DNA of 64,000 bases from Protonemura montana (GCA_947568835.1 OX387602.1:4558570-4622569); one strand, 5' to 3'; positions 53,301 through 63,258 are shown, counted from the stretch's first letter. Made by a program: numbers and translations. The notes: a model not told the origin generated them from the sequence alone.

Positions 53301-55975
53301 TCCTTACAATTAAAGTTAAACAATTTTATTGCACTGTCAAAGACTTTTTAATAAAAGAAAAAAAAATCTTGGGTTTGACCAGAAGGGTTCTTTTTTTAAT
53401 AGTTACATTAAATAATTAAACCTTGTAATTTTTAAAATTTTAATTGAACCCTTAAGTGAATTGAATTACCCGAAGTCAGTTGTTCGATTGCATCAATGTT
53501 GCTTCCTGACGTTCTTGCACGAGTCGACGTGCTTACGAGCGTGCGGTCGGTTACAGGCGGCGCAAACAACGGCACAACCTCGGAGTACGTCCGCCAGGAG
53601 TTGCGTGCAATCGTGGGCGCGCGCACGCAGCAGCAAATGGGCCCGCGGCAAGTGCAGCACGGACAACAAGTGTCACCTGTCGACCTTGAAGCGCTGGGCC
53701 TCAGCTACGAGATGCAGTCCACTGGTAAGTGTGTTGGTCCCGCCGTTGGCCTCTTCCTACGCCCGGGCCTCTCGGCCTCGGCCCTTCCTGAGCTGTTGTG
53801 TTTCCCAACGCGCTCTAGGCCGCAGTAACACAAACCCCAAGGTTATTTATTTTGGTGGGTTTTTTTTGTGTAGGTAATTGGTATTGATTCTAGGCCTATA
53901 CCAGGGGCTCGCTTGGCACACAAGAAACAGATTTTAAATCATTCACTTCTTTTGGGACAGTTCAGACAGTGAACACACATTGCCACTTTTCTATGAAAAT
54001 AATTGAATTCTAAAGCATTTTCTAATCTTTAGTTTCTAATGCACACAAGGTGTTTCGATCTCATTACTTAAATTATACTACATTCCGAACATTTTCAAAA
54101 GCTTTCAAATAATTTCTTTGATGTTCTCCTGAAACAACCTGCAGTCTTTTTTTCTCAGTTTTTATCTTTTGTCTGTGTTCATTGTTTCTAACGGGGGTAA
54201 TGTGTGGCATCACACAAATTGCTTCACATCAGAAAATTATAATGAGATGATATTTGTGTTCGTGTCGCAATTATTTGACTAGCAGGATAGTCACGAACAC
54301 AGTTTTTGTGTGAAATATTTCTTTTTGAGTTTGTACATATTGGTGTTCCTTTGGGAAATTCCTAGCCTCTATTAATTTGACATTTTCTTTCTACAAAGAA
54401 TTCATCTTTTATGTGTTTACCTTCTCTTGTGGCTCGATGTAAACATCAAACATAGCTTTTGAGAGGAGACGAGCTTTTGTTCGTGAATCACTTTCTATGT
54501 TTGGCGTTTACATTGTCTACTGGCACTGCTCTTGTGACACCACACTGATTGCAAAAGTTGCCTCACTGTATCTTCCTCAATTTGCTTCTATCAATAGTCT
54601 GTCTCAAGTGATGGATGGATACATGAATATTTTAGATGAGATGGGCATAATGCGCCACACCAACTGTACCATAAATTACTTCAAAACTCTGCAAAATTTG
54701 TAAAGTTGTAATAAATAATGATAATCTACTTGTGGTGATTTATAATATATAAGCAGATGTTTCCCATCTGCAAGTTATCGTGGAGCCAACCAGGAGCTGA
54801 GACAGACAGCACACTTAACGAAACATATCCCGGCCATCAAACAGGGGACTCTAATCTCGGCGTTTTCTTCATGTTGTGTGTTGTTCCCCTGTTGTCCAGG
54901 TGCCAGTGAAAGCCCGAAACTTTGGGGTAACATCGGGTCAGATATGGGATCAGGTTCACCTCAGCAGGGTCTCTCTTTACGGGTAAGGCTTCGATGAAAC
55001 GACCCAGGTTCGATACGTGCTGCTTGCCTTGTAGGAAGCAATCACATTCGCTTGTTATAATTGACTCTAGCTGACTCAAAGACTCGACAGAAAATAATAA
55101 TTACTAGCTTTATTTGCTAAATCACTACAAGCGTTTTGATGTGAGTAGTTTGTTGTAAATTGACAATTGACAGTTATCAGACTCGTTTGTAAAACATGAC
55201 TTGAAATGTGATTGTGGACAATCGTAATTGCTTGCCGGTTGTTGATACTTATACCATGTCTAGCTTCCTTGCATGCCCGTAAGTGAATGTACGTCTGGAT
55301 CTCTGTACAGTCTACTAATCTGTTCTTACTTTGGATTAGAATCTGCATTGTGCCTTGTTTAGAAGATCAACTCTTTTCACTGTATAAGGAATCACCGTTT
55401 ATAATCATCACTTATGAATCTGCCTTACAAGAAGTGCTACTTTTGTTGCAAACAACGGCTGGTTCTGGACTGTGAAAAGGGCTTTTCTAGTGCATTCCTT
55501 CTAAAAATGCTTCTGGTTTTGGCTTTGAGTTTTTGTCATGTATGCTTCTGTGCTTTTACTGCTTTGTAACATACTACCTTAGTAATAGATCCTGACGATG
55601 TATTTCTTTCTATTCTTCCTTTGTTTGTGTGCCTTAACGGAGTTATGTGAATTCTCTATTGCATGAAATAATTTGAAAATAGCTTACTCTAGTCTATATT
55701 CCCTTTGATTTGTAGTATTAATAATCACTCTGAACTAATAAAAAGAAAACAAACATTAGTTCGGCTTTAATTATCATTTGACAACTCAAGTTCAAACTTT
55801 TGTTGTCCTTTTTTATTAGAAAACATTCTTGCAACAAGCCTTCAGCTGTTGATTTTATCTTTAGACCACCGGATTAATCATATGCTCTCGTTTTCTTCTA
55901 CAGAATACTATGGAGGAATCTCCGCGGCCCGGTGATCAGAAGTCCTCGTTGCTTCAAAAACTGTTGTCCGAATAA
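35284..55975 (+). CDS. tai: p160/SRC-family nuclear receptor coactivator (taiman/NCOA-like), full gene, 16 coding exons
   Basis: Joined exons: 35284-35357, 41373-41649, 41970-42156, 42551-42727, 43003-43172, 44433-44656, 44998-45964, 46325-46543, 46985-47230, 47924-49108, 49613-49750, 50288-50543, 51880-52185, 53557-53724, 54900-54982, 55904-55975. They sum to 4,749 nt, giving 1,582 residues. Domain order: KKRKK basic patch (11-15), bHLH (26-84), PAS-A (from 118), PAS-B (about 245-370), LxxLL boxes at 582-586, 616-620, 665-669 and 783-787, polyQ 848-880, AD1-like helix 971-985, Gln/His-rich tail, and C-terminal LxxLL 1576-1580. This order is diagnostic of p160 coactivators. Known: they bind ligand-activated nuclear receptors and recruit CBP/p300 and methyltransferases; insect taiman partners EcR/USP and Met. 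The exact start is the weakest point. Confidence 0.95.
35358..41372 (+). other. Intron 1 of the coactivator (6 kb), no exon recognised inside
   Basis: The intron is bounded by donor gtgagt and acceptor ttgtttgcag. The first half has moderate GC; the second half (39.5-41.3 kb) is AT-rich. No frame inside resembles a known protein. Segments near 38.1-38.7 kb look leader-like (moderate GC) and could contain an alternative promoter, but no motif supports this firmly. Confidence 0.7.
41373..41649 (+). CDS. tai: Coactivator coding exon 2: bHLH domain
   Basis: The exon encodes INKRDNEKRRRMQENTYIEE and onward to residue 117. The basic region NKRDNEKRRR is followed by helix 1 (YIEELARLIS), a loop with SSKPDKTEIL, and helix 2 (KTVDQIRTI). 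The SKPDK and KTVDQI words are typical of p160 bHLH domains. It starts by completing the Ile codon and ends in phase 0 at LLLE before gtaaaa. The bHLH mediates pairing with bHLH-PAS partners. Confidence 0.97.
41970..42156 (+). CDS. tai: Coactivator coding exon 3: PAS-A
   Basis: It follows acceptor atgtttcag. It reads ALEGFLFVVSTEGKVVYVTE, then NISQFIKYSKDDVHGESIYN and IIHHGDHARF, the classic PAS-A core with the p160-type LLLEALEGF junction. It ends in phase 1 before gtaagt. Confidence 0.97.
42551..42727 (+). CDS. tai: Coactivator coding exon 4: PAS-A/PAS-B linker
   Basis: It completes the split Gly codon and continues WTSDPPAPKSNRSFNCRLLV. The SFNCRLLVKPP stretch is typical of this family, followed by a charged linker (DDLNETMEEKQQR) and YETMQISS. 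It ends in phase 1 at donor gtgact, which is weaker than most here. Reading on into the intron reaches a stop soon after, so intron retention would truncate the protein. Confidence 0.93.
43003..43172 (+). CDS. tai: Coactivator coding exon 5: PAS-B first part
   Basis: After acceptor tttattgcag it reads GGDVTSESAEIGPCLMCVAR, then RIEKPVQQFTMKLDVSGKII, the start of PAS-B. It ends in phase 0 at HYLNK before gtcagt. Confidence 0.95.
44433..44656 (+). CDS. tai: Coactivator coding exon 6: PAS-B second part
   Basis: It begins ELAGRIMQELCHQQEDFTKL after acceptor gcgtgtccag and includes YKLRLATPDKFVQV and FVMSTHTIL, the region that closes PAS-B in p160 proteins. It ends in phase 2 before gtgagt. Confidence 0.95.
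44998..45964 (+). CDS. tai: Coactivator coding exon 7: Ser/Pro region and three LxxLL boxes
   Basis: This 967-nt exon starts EDSEMSLECGHL and is rich in Ser, Thr, Pro and Gly up to about residue 550. Three receptor boxes follow: LRNLL (582-586), LTELL (616-620, followed by acidic residues) and LLKLL (665-669, followed by NKSDDDD). Three spaced boxes with the third before an acidic stretch match the receptor-interaction domain of vertebrate SRCs. It ends in phase 0 at FQQLLK. Confidence 0.95.
46325..46543 (+). CDS. tai: Coactivator coding exon 8, ends at a GC donor
   Basis: It reads DPEENKLHLDTGQLGVNDDP and on to MHHVPQ (residues 693-765), with two short basic motifs (ARKRPS and SKRP). No GT donor keeps the frame; CAG|GCAAGT, the standard GC-type donor, gives a phase-0 join. 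Reading past it hits TAG within about ten codons. Confidence 0.88.
46985..47230 (+). CDS. tai: Coactivator coding exon 9: fourth LxxLL
   Basis: It follows ttatctctgcag and starts VSSSQPGTSKLCEKNKMLAL. LALLL (783-787) makes a fourth LxxLL. The rest is Pro/Gly/Arg-rich. It ends in phase 0 at LGNI before gtgagt. Confidence 0.93.
47924..48022 (+). repeat. Polyglutamine-coding CAR repeat, 33 codons
   Basis: The exon begins with 33 Gln codons in mixed CAA/CAG order, starting right after the acceptor tttttttccag. The mixing breaks long pure CAG runs. Insect taiman proteins are also Gln-rich. Confidence 0.97.
47924..49108 (+). CDS. tai: Coactivator coding exon 10: polyQ and AD1-like region
   Basis: This largest exon (395 codons) opens directly into 33 consecutive Gln codons (19 CAA, 14 CAG), then a Gln-rich segment. 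DPFLSDILDQIIDAD (971-985) looks like the leucine-rich amphipathic helix of the CBP/p300-binding domain (AD1); KMAINAITKVLMSCES follows. The end is Gln/Ser/Pro-rich with a short poly-Ala and poly-Gly. It ends in phase 0 at PRISQ before gtacgg. Confidence 0.94.
49613..49750 (+). CDS. tai: Coactivator coding exon 11: Gln-rich
   Basis: It reads GQQQGYAGNLGQQVGQPQQG and ends AARLSLQQQQNPMLNAQLT, phase 0 on both sides (46 codons). The NPMLNAQL word recalls the conserved C-terminal activation region of SRC/taiman proteins, although I cannot align it here. Confidence 0.92.
50288..50543 (+). CDS. tai: Coactivator coding exon 12: Gly/Pro/Gln-rich, NAGNAG acceptor
   Basis: It reads QGSYGGGGAGRPFSGQRQQL and on to TTQLPG, low-complexity Gly/Pro/Gln. 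The acceptor is CAGCAG, so the first Gln could be skipped (start 50,291) without frame change. It ends in phase 1 before gtagga. Confidence 0.9.
51880..52185 (+). CDS. tai: Coactivator coding exon 13: His/Pro-rich cassette
   Basis: After ttgttacag it reads GLNSPRHYNMKQDHLHSSLH, then many His and Pro residues with HHHHQQQQQPP, and ends HQPGG. It is phase 1 on both sides (306 nt), so skipping it would keep the frame. Confidence 0.85.
52213..52265. repeat. CT microsatellite in an intron
   Basis: An imperfect CT repeat begins about 28 bases downstream of the gtaagt donor of the His-rich exon. A long pyrimidine-rich stretch near a cassette exon could bind pyrimidine-tract proteins; that is speculative. 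Confidence 0.85.
53557..53724 (+). CDS. tai: Coactivator coding exon 14: SEYVRQELRAIVG motif
   Basis: After ggttacag it reads GGANNGTTSEYVRQELRAIV and on to LEALGLSYEMQSTG. This is one of the few non-repetitive parts of the C-terminal half, so it is likely under constraint. Phase 1 on both sides (168 nt), hence a possible cassette. Confidence 0.92.
54900..54982 (+). CDS. tai: Coactivator coding exon 15
   Basis: It follows gttgtccag and reads GASESPKLWGNIGSDMGSGS then PQQGLSLR. It starts in phase 1 and ends in phase 0 before gtaagg. Confidence 0.88.
55904..55975 (+). CDS. tai: Coactivator last coding exon: C-terminal LxxLL
   Basis: After ttcttctacag it reads NTMEESPRPGDQKSS then LLQKLLSE and TAA. 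The terminal LxxLL matches the position and form of the C-terminal receptor box of the vertebrate SRC-1a isoform, which supports the whole exon chain. Confidence 0.95.
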   Translation, partial: NTMEESPRPGDQKSSLLQKLLSE

Positions 55976-58270
55976 ATGAAGCCTTACTCGTGAAAGCTGT
56001 GCGTGCGTCAACTGTGATAAGTGTGATCGGCTGGTGGGAATTATTATACCATAGCAAGGAGCGTTTAGCTCGTCGCACGGGCCGGACCTTGCCCAGCGGC
56101 GGAGCGGAGGATGTAATGACGTCAGCTCACTGCTCAATTGACATTCAGCTATGCATTACTACCTACGAAGCTAGTTTCGTGTTCAATGTATTGAACTTGA
56201 ACTAAAATACTAAAGGTATATATATATATGTATATTATACAAAAAAGTGCATTAATATTATATATTATATATTAGCTTTTATTTTTAATGAACTTGAACG
56301 AGAAGAAGGACGCCGATAGCGAACTGCCCATGTCAAACAAACAACACCCTCATCTCGTACAGCTCTCGACTTGTACCCTTCTGTTGACCTCTTTCAACTC
56401 TTGCACTCAAAGCACTCATTTTATCTTGTTGTCTCGTTGCTTGACACACTTTCTGAACGAATTTCACTCCACAGTCCATGTTACGTTTTCATTCGCTTAC
56501 CTTTTTTTTTCATCCGATGGGTGCCTCTGATGTTGTGAGGTGATATTACTATACTTTATGTTGATTGTTTTATTTCTATTGCTAACTATAAATTCTTTTA
56601 AAAGTAATGTTAATATCAAAGTGAACGCTAACGCCGCTGTATTTCTGTTGAAAGCAAGTATCTACACTCAGACTCTAATGGATAAATTGTTATAATTTTT
56701 TACATGTTAGTGCACTGTCAGGTGCATTCACTTGCCCGCCAAGGAGGCTTGTTACATTAATTCTAATATACATATTATATTTTAATATAAACAATATTTT
56801 TAGATAAATGTTTTGGAAAATTTGGAACTTTGGTAAATCACTGCCTCCACAGAGTAGAAACTGTCAGTGGCTAAGTAGAATGGATTCATGTTACCAAATC
56901 TGCTGAAATTGCTCCTAGGCAAACATTTAGAAATTGTCTCATTTTCCAGAATTTTCTCGTAAGAAAATGGTGTTAAATTTTCAATGTTAACTTCACTGTT
57001 GAGTGTTGACTGTTGTAAAACATTCTTGGGTTTCAACTAGAGAAACTGTGGTGGGTGGGCATTCTTCAGAATGTGAGATTTCATCAAAAGAGTTGGCATT
57101 GCCCTATTAATTCTAACTTGAAATTGTTTTCAATTTCAGGTCAATTGTTTGCTTGTTTTAAACTAGTATTTTAAAATATTTTTTATAAAGGAACTCTCCA
57201 CAATGCCAGAAACTCCCCTTGAAAGCCAAGAATTACTCGATGGAAATTGTAGAAGCATGCGACCTCTTCACTGTCTCTTCAATTCTGTCATAGTCTTCCG
57301 CAAGAAGAACTCGAACCCAAACGATCAACAATTGATTTTTATTCATATCTCAAATATAATTGCCGAATACTAGGCTAGCTAAAACACTGCTAACTTGTAC
57401 AAACCTTTTCTCTTGCTAAATCTGTTACTTTCTAAACAATTTGTTGTTGTTATGTGATTGAAGAAGTACAAAACTCATCGTCTGTTATGAACATTTACGT
57501 CTGGCCTGGCCCCCACTCAGCCAGCTGCAACCTGGGCAAGAGCTAGCAGAAGGTTTATAATTAAGTGGCTACATAATTATATATACATACATATATATAT
57601 ATTTTAAAAAATGAAATGGAATTCTCCGTGTGTGCAAATCTATTTTGTACTTGTGGTTGTGAACTTGTCGATGGGACTGCCGAGCAAAGCGGCGCGAACA
57701 AACCAAAGCATGTATTGTAAACGAACTGTCTAAAGATGGGCCGGCCTGTCGGGCTGGCCGATGCAACCGGAGAGCTTCGACGCGCGCCGTTACGGTCGTC
57801 TAGACTTCAGCATGGTCAGATGACGGTTGTCGACTGTTTTTACAAGCGACGAGACTTTAGCTTAGATTATGTAGGTAGGTAGTATAAAGTAACAGCACCG
57901 ACCCACAACAGAAAAATTTGTAAATTTCGTTCATATTTTTGTATACATATTCTTAAACGAGCCCGTTTTGGAGAGGCCCGTCGTCGGGCGTAAGGCACGT
58001 GTTATTTTTGTGGCCGCCGAGAGGGCGAGCGTGCAACCTGTAAAATAGTATGATACGATAGAATGGAAGAGAGAGAAAGCTATTTGTAACTTTGTCTGTA
58101 ATTGTTATAATATTATAGTTAATTAAGATTATTCCTATTCTTACTCGACACTCTTTGTTTGCATCTTGGTTACGTTTACTATGTATCATTGTTCTTCTTA
58201 AGCCGTGGGAAAAGCTTCACTTGCTGTAGGCTCACGGCAATGTAATGATTTTATTAAAGAAAAGTTGCTA
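55976..58270 (+). other. Probable 3' UTR of the coactivator
   Basis: No coding exon is recognised. The stretch is AT-rich with (TA)n runs near 56,217-56,275 and 57,580-57,605, plus a GC-richer patch at 57,720-57,860. An ATTAAA signal at 58,253-58,258 is a plausible polyadenylation signal near its end. An AATAAA at 55,971-55,976 overlaps the stop codon and is probably coincidental. Confidence 0.4.
58253..58258 (+). terminator. Candidate polyadenylation signal ATTAAA
   Basis: ATTAAA is the commonest variant of the animal signal. It lies 2.3 kb after the stop and just before the retrotransposon remnant. No cleavage site can be proved. Confidence 0.3.
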
Positions 58271-58440
58271 TTTAATTATATATTTTTTTATTTTGAGCCT
58301 TATGATCACGTTTCCTTACACGATTCTTCGGGTCCTCGAGATTCATTTTTTTTAAATTGATTTTTGTTTTTTATCCGTTATTACAACAGGTAGGAAATGT
58401 TTAGTTGAAGGCATTTAACTTGATTACGCCAAATCATTTT

Positions 58441-59265
58441 TCATCTTTTTTATGCTCTTTTTCATATTCCTTGTCATTCACCCACTTCTTCCATATCTCC
58501 TTATCTAGCCAGCTTTCTTCCTGATGGTTTTAGACTCATGTCTACTTGATTTATCCTTATAGCTTTATTCCGCTTTTACTGCAATTCATTTCCCACCTCG
58601 TTCCTCCACATCTGCTTGTATTTTTTGTATCCATCTTTCTCTTGGTCTTCCTCTTCCCCTTCTCTCATATTCTAAGCTTAACATTTTTCTTGCCAATCTT
58701 TCTCCCTCCATTCTCATATTTTTTCCAAACAATTACAAGCTTTCTTTCCCTATTTTAAAACCTAATCTCTCTATATTTATTTGTTTTCTCATTATTTTGC
58801 TTGAAATCTTGTCCAACTTCGTCGCCCCTTCAATACTCCTTATATACTTCATCTGCGCTGCCTCCATTCTTCTTTCCTCTGTTCCATTTAAACTCTACAA
58901 TCCGCACCCATGCATTACAATGGGTTCGTAATACATCTTATATAATAGAACCTTACATTTTTTGGGGAAGTTCTGTCCCAAATTAGTTTTCTTGCTTTTT
59001 TAGAAACAATTTCTCCTTGTTGTACTCGTTTATTTATTTCCGTTGTTTTCTCGCATCGTTATTGATCATGCTTCCCAAATATTTGAATTCTTCTTTTTCT
59101 TCTATTTCTTCATCTCAAAGTTTAATTTTAGTTCCCTTTCTTTTTCCTCTCGTCATCACTACCACCTCACTCTTATCTTGGCTTATTTTCAATCCATAAT
59201 GCATAATGCGGAAACAATTTTTTCAAGGTAGTCAACCAACAACGTCATGGTCGACAACGTCAACA
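58441..59265 (-). mobile_element. Decayed non-LTR retrotransposon: reverse-transcriptase C-terminal remnant
   Basis: Read on the minus strand, short blocks in order match the tail of non-LTR (jockey/RTE-like) reverse transcriptases: LLVDYLEKIVSAL; SQDKSEVVVMTRGKRK; EFKYLGSMINNDA; EINKRVQQGEIVSKKARKL; IRCITNP; MKYIRSIEGATKLDKI; ERLARKMLSLEYERRGRGRP with RERWIQ after it. FKYLGSxI, INKRVQQG, RSIEGxTKxDxI and GRPRxRW are hallmark words of these proteins. Stops and frameshifts separate the blocks and no YADD motif is intact, so it is dead. Confidence 0.8.
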
Positions 59266-59429
59266 AATGGTTTAGAATGTTTTGGTACTTGGTTTCGTTA
59301 TCTTTTTTATTGGAATTTTCTGGCAACTTTTTGTGCATTTCTGCTAATTTGCTGGGTAAACAAATCAAAGCTTCTGCTCTGACAACCTGCTTGACAGCCG
59401 ACAATTAGGGTTCCAAAGAGATCACGTGA

Positions 59430-60750
59430 CTACGGCACGATCTTCCGTTTTCGCTATCGCTACACGTTCATCTACAACTTGACACAAATTGCGTTCGCGA
59501 AGCCCTAGTAGCAAAGGTTTGTACAAAAACATAAAATATTTTGGCAGTAGAACCCAGTAAAATTTACGCAAAATCTGAAAATGTTCGTAAATTTCCAACA
59601 ACTATTGGGCCGATTTCGCTGAAAATCAAACTCTGTCTAAGTTGAGAATACAAAATAGTGCCTTGTAAATTTGGTCTTAATTGGTGCAGGTGTCTGGACG
59701 ATAGAACGAGAACAAACACACATACACTCGAGTGATTTTTTTCAGGGTATGTGGAATTTGAGATTTCGCTACGCTCATCAATGAGTCAACCCAAATGACT
59801 TTTACACAAACCAAGCGAGTATCGCTTGTCTGTATGGCGGCGACTCAGCTAAAATCATCCGAAACTTGGCATCGAAACTGCCTTTTAGTACCAGGCGCCC
59901 AGCCGACGGAAGAGTATCGCCCAAGCGCGGTTCACCACGTGCGCGTGACGTCACTCACCACATGCTCGATCGATCCCTCCCTTATGGGTCGATCAACTGA
60001 AGCTCGGCTCCCATTGGCTGACAGGTTTTCAGCGGCCATAGAAGTGATAAGAGCAATGGCGGCCGTGACCCGTTGATTTAAGCCAGTGTTTCCCTAAGTG
60101 CGGTATGCGTATCCCCTGGGGTACCCGAAGAGTTTAGTGTGGGTACTCGATGCAATTTTCTGGAGAGTTTCACATAGCTACTAGACACATTTCAGAAATA
60201 TATTTTGAATACTAAACCTGCTAAACCTGCCTATACTTGCTGGGTAGCATGGGCAACGCCATATATTGATTTTCTACGTTTCCATGCATTTTTATCACCT
60301 GAACTAACAGAATTTCCTCAGCTTTCCGATGGCTCAAGTTCAGACGGCTGCTGCGAATTAACAGTGCGACTGCGAGATACAATTTTGAAAAAAAAAAATC
60401 TGACCTAGATCTCTGTTTATTTGCTTGCACTTAAATTTAGTTGCGTTTGCATTTTGTCTGTTGATGTGATATAAAATAACCAAGGGGTACTTGGTGTTTG
60501 TACGTCGGACGTTTGGGAAACCATAACCGATCAACTTCATAAATGCAAATTTCTTTTTATTGAAAAGTATCTTGTGTTTCTTCAAGATACCCGATATCTT
60601 GAATCTTGCGATGCTTTTTGGGAAAGTATCTTGTATCTGTATCTCAGATACGTGTTTAGTATCTTGTTCTTCCCGGATTGTCCTGCAATTAAGTTTCATC
60701 AGCTACGGCTTATTGAACTGATTAGACGTAGTACATGAGATTTACTTCAC
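59430..60750. repeat. Repeat-like debris between the two genes
   Basis: 59,580-59,745 reads like the 3' parts of invertebrate transposons (…GGTGCAGGTGTCTGGACGA, then ACAAACACACA). 60,084-60,135 (GTGTTTCCCTAAGTGCGG, then GGGGTACCCGAAGAG) resembles a sequence I associate with hAT-type elements. 60,565-60,675 holds four GTATCTTG words plus inverted AAGATAC/AGATAC words. Family assignments are recollection only; no coding domain was found. Confidence 0.35.
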
Positions 60751-62900
60751 ACTTAACCCAAGAGACTACTTTCTAAAAGCGTGGAATTTTTTTTTTTTTC
60801 TGGTTGCAAGTAAATGCTTCGGTAACTCAATGGAACGTTGTAATTGATATGTAAAATTAACAGGTCACCTTCGCAAATCCCTTGGTGAACAAAGGATTTT
60901 AATTATCGACGATCGCCGTTGATTGCATCGTTTCCTAGTGCCACTGCCAGAATAAAATATATCAGAAATCTTCTTAGAGATCGTTGTGATGACCCAGAAA
61001 TGCCGGTCAGGGTATTAGAGTAACAAAAATGACCAGTCGCGCATTGTCAGAAACGTTGTTTCTAGTGTAACCGTTGTATGAAACACATACCTAGCACTTG
61101 ATTAGCAAGAGGTTTGTCATTTAAATAATAATCATATCGTGTACTTTGCAATCAGTGTTTTGTACCTGATTACACTCCAAATCTTATCAATTGTTTCAAA
61201 TCTTATCGCCGACATTGGCTCATTTCTTGAGTGTTCTCGTAAAGGAGGCGTTATCCCAAAACCTTATAAAAATGCCGCCATATCTGTGCAAATATTTGAC
61301 AATGTTCGTGGCTAATGGTCTGCATACCAAAATAAACGGACTTGTTCAATTCACCTTTGCCATTACTAACGCAATCTAGAACTAGAGTCAATATGAAATC
61401 ACGGGGCTTAGCTCTGTTTTGTAGCAAAGTGCCAAGCGAAATTGGCCTGGATCAATTACGCGTTGTACAAGTTTTCTTACTTCCGGAAAAGTGTTTACAC
61501 TCGGGGAAAATTAATTTCGATGGATTAATAGAGATTTGGCAAAAGAGTTTCCGATAAGTTCATGTGACACCTGCCATTTTGGCTCACTGTTGATAGAAAC
61601 ATCGCTTGAAACAGTCTGCTCTTTCATAGATAACGGCGATGAGCTATTTTCACATCAATTACCTGCATTATCAGTCGTACAAAGTATCAGCATTGCTCTA
61701 GTTCTAAACTTTTCACGCGAGTTGTGGCAGATTCTCGGGAAAATGTTGCACTGCCGTCAGTTTTTTTAGAACGCTGTAAGGTTGAAAAACATGCAAGGTG
61801 AGTGATTTTGATTGCATTGCAAGCGTTTGCAATTTAAATAATATTTCAAATAGATTTTGATTATCTTTATTGCTGCTTTATTTTGGTGGCGAGGTAGTAT
61901 CATTGTAAGCAGGTTATTTTTTGTGCCAGAACAGAAAGGGGGACAGGTAAGGGACCGAAATAGAGAGGAAGAGCATTGGACAACGCCAAATATTTTGGAA
62001 GTGACGACATAAATTCAATCTTTTGCGCAAAATAAAAGGAGCTATATGTAGTTTTCAATGCTCAATGTACGCACATGCTGACTAAGCGTAGGGGCGCGGT
62101 GCCATTAGGTCTGGTCTGATAGGTGTCAATACGGGCATAGTCATATGTTTTTGGAATAAATGAGCAATTTATTTGATTAAAAGTGAATTTCCTGGAATTT
62201 ACAGAAGCTCTTACTCTATTGTGCAATATTTAAAAAAATAAACAGTAGTTTTGTTTAGATAGGTTAGATAGATTTGTTTAGATAGATAGGTTATAGTGTT
62301 CATAAAAATAAAGTAGTTTTGTTGATTCCTTACTAAAAAGTGCAATTGAAATTGATGGACCCTACCACAAAGTTATTTGAGTTCTTTGAGTTCTTTGAGT
62401 TTCAAAGTACTTTTGAAGCACCATACATTCTCATTTCTATAAGTTATAACCATAGTAAATATTGGAACACATTGACATTTTGTCAGTAGCCGGGGTAGCT
62501 ATGGAGGATGGATGGTTGCATATTTACATTACACAGAAAATACGGCTCTTCTTGCCATTTATTCATTCTTTCAAACGATTTCCATTCTATCATTGCTGTA
62601 GTTAAGAACATTTACCAACTCTCTTAGGGCTCACTTTCTTTGGGATCATTACAATGCGCCTATGGGTGCCGAAGATTTAGAAATCTAACTAATTGTCAGT
62701 CATATATGACTACATGTCCAACAATGAGTTCCATGCCATTTTATCAATGATCCAACAGTTTTTTTTTCACCTCAGCTCAGTTGACCAACCAATCGCTTCA
62801 TTTCCACCTAGTTCGTGCCTCGTGTTACTTGATAACATGTTCATCATAACACACACAACTCACAAGTTTTTGTGACATCAGACACCCAACCTAACGACAC
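60750..62900. other. Intergenic stretch, no recognisable gene
   Basis: Several short open frames (up to 78 codons) occur but none resembles a known family. Short tandem words occur at about 62,258-62,300 (GATAGGTTAGATAG-like) and 62,379-62,402 (GAGTTCTTT repeated). The promoter of the downstream gene should lie at the right end, but no convincing TATA or Inr/DPE pair was found. Confidence 0.6.
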
Positions 62901-62916
62901 CTTGTACCCATGCCAG

Positions 62917-63258
62917 ATGTCTTGGACTGGCATCTTTCTTCATGCTACACTAATGCTGTGCGGCATGACAGACGTGGCCGATTCCAACGTGTGCGTTGAC
63001 TACTACACGCCGGTGGAGGGCACACCAATAAAATCCGTCGAGGCCAACGTGTCGACTTGGCCAGCCATCGACCAACTCTGCAAGAACGCATACTTTTCCT
63101 ACAACATGGCTCAGCGGTCTGCGTTCTGGAACGACCCCATCCGAAGTCAGGTCGCGGTCTTGTGCGACAATGCATTGGGCGGTGTGCTGCCGTTGAGGAT
63201 GAAGAAGGCCATTAATCGATCGGTTTATTGGATTAACGACTACGGCATTGAAGACGAG
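62917..63258 (+). CDS. Mucin-like gene exon 1: signal peptide and start of Cys domain
   Basis: It has 114 codons in phase 0. After the signal peptide come CVDYYTPVEGTPIKSVEANV and WPAIDQLCKNAYFSYNMAQR, ending IEDE before the donor. The frame is also open upstream of the ATG to 62,872, but without another ATG. Confidence 0.75.

Noticed and set aside
55971-55976. AATAAA polyadenylation signal
   Set aside because: It overlaps the coactivator stop codon; use would leave almost no 3' UTR. Probably coincidental.
58546-59231. Plus-strand Phe/Leu/Ser-rich open frames
   Set aside because: They are complements of the purine-rich reverse-transcriptase remnant on the minus strand.
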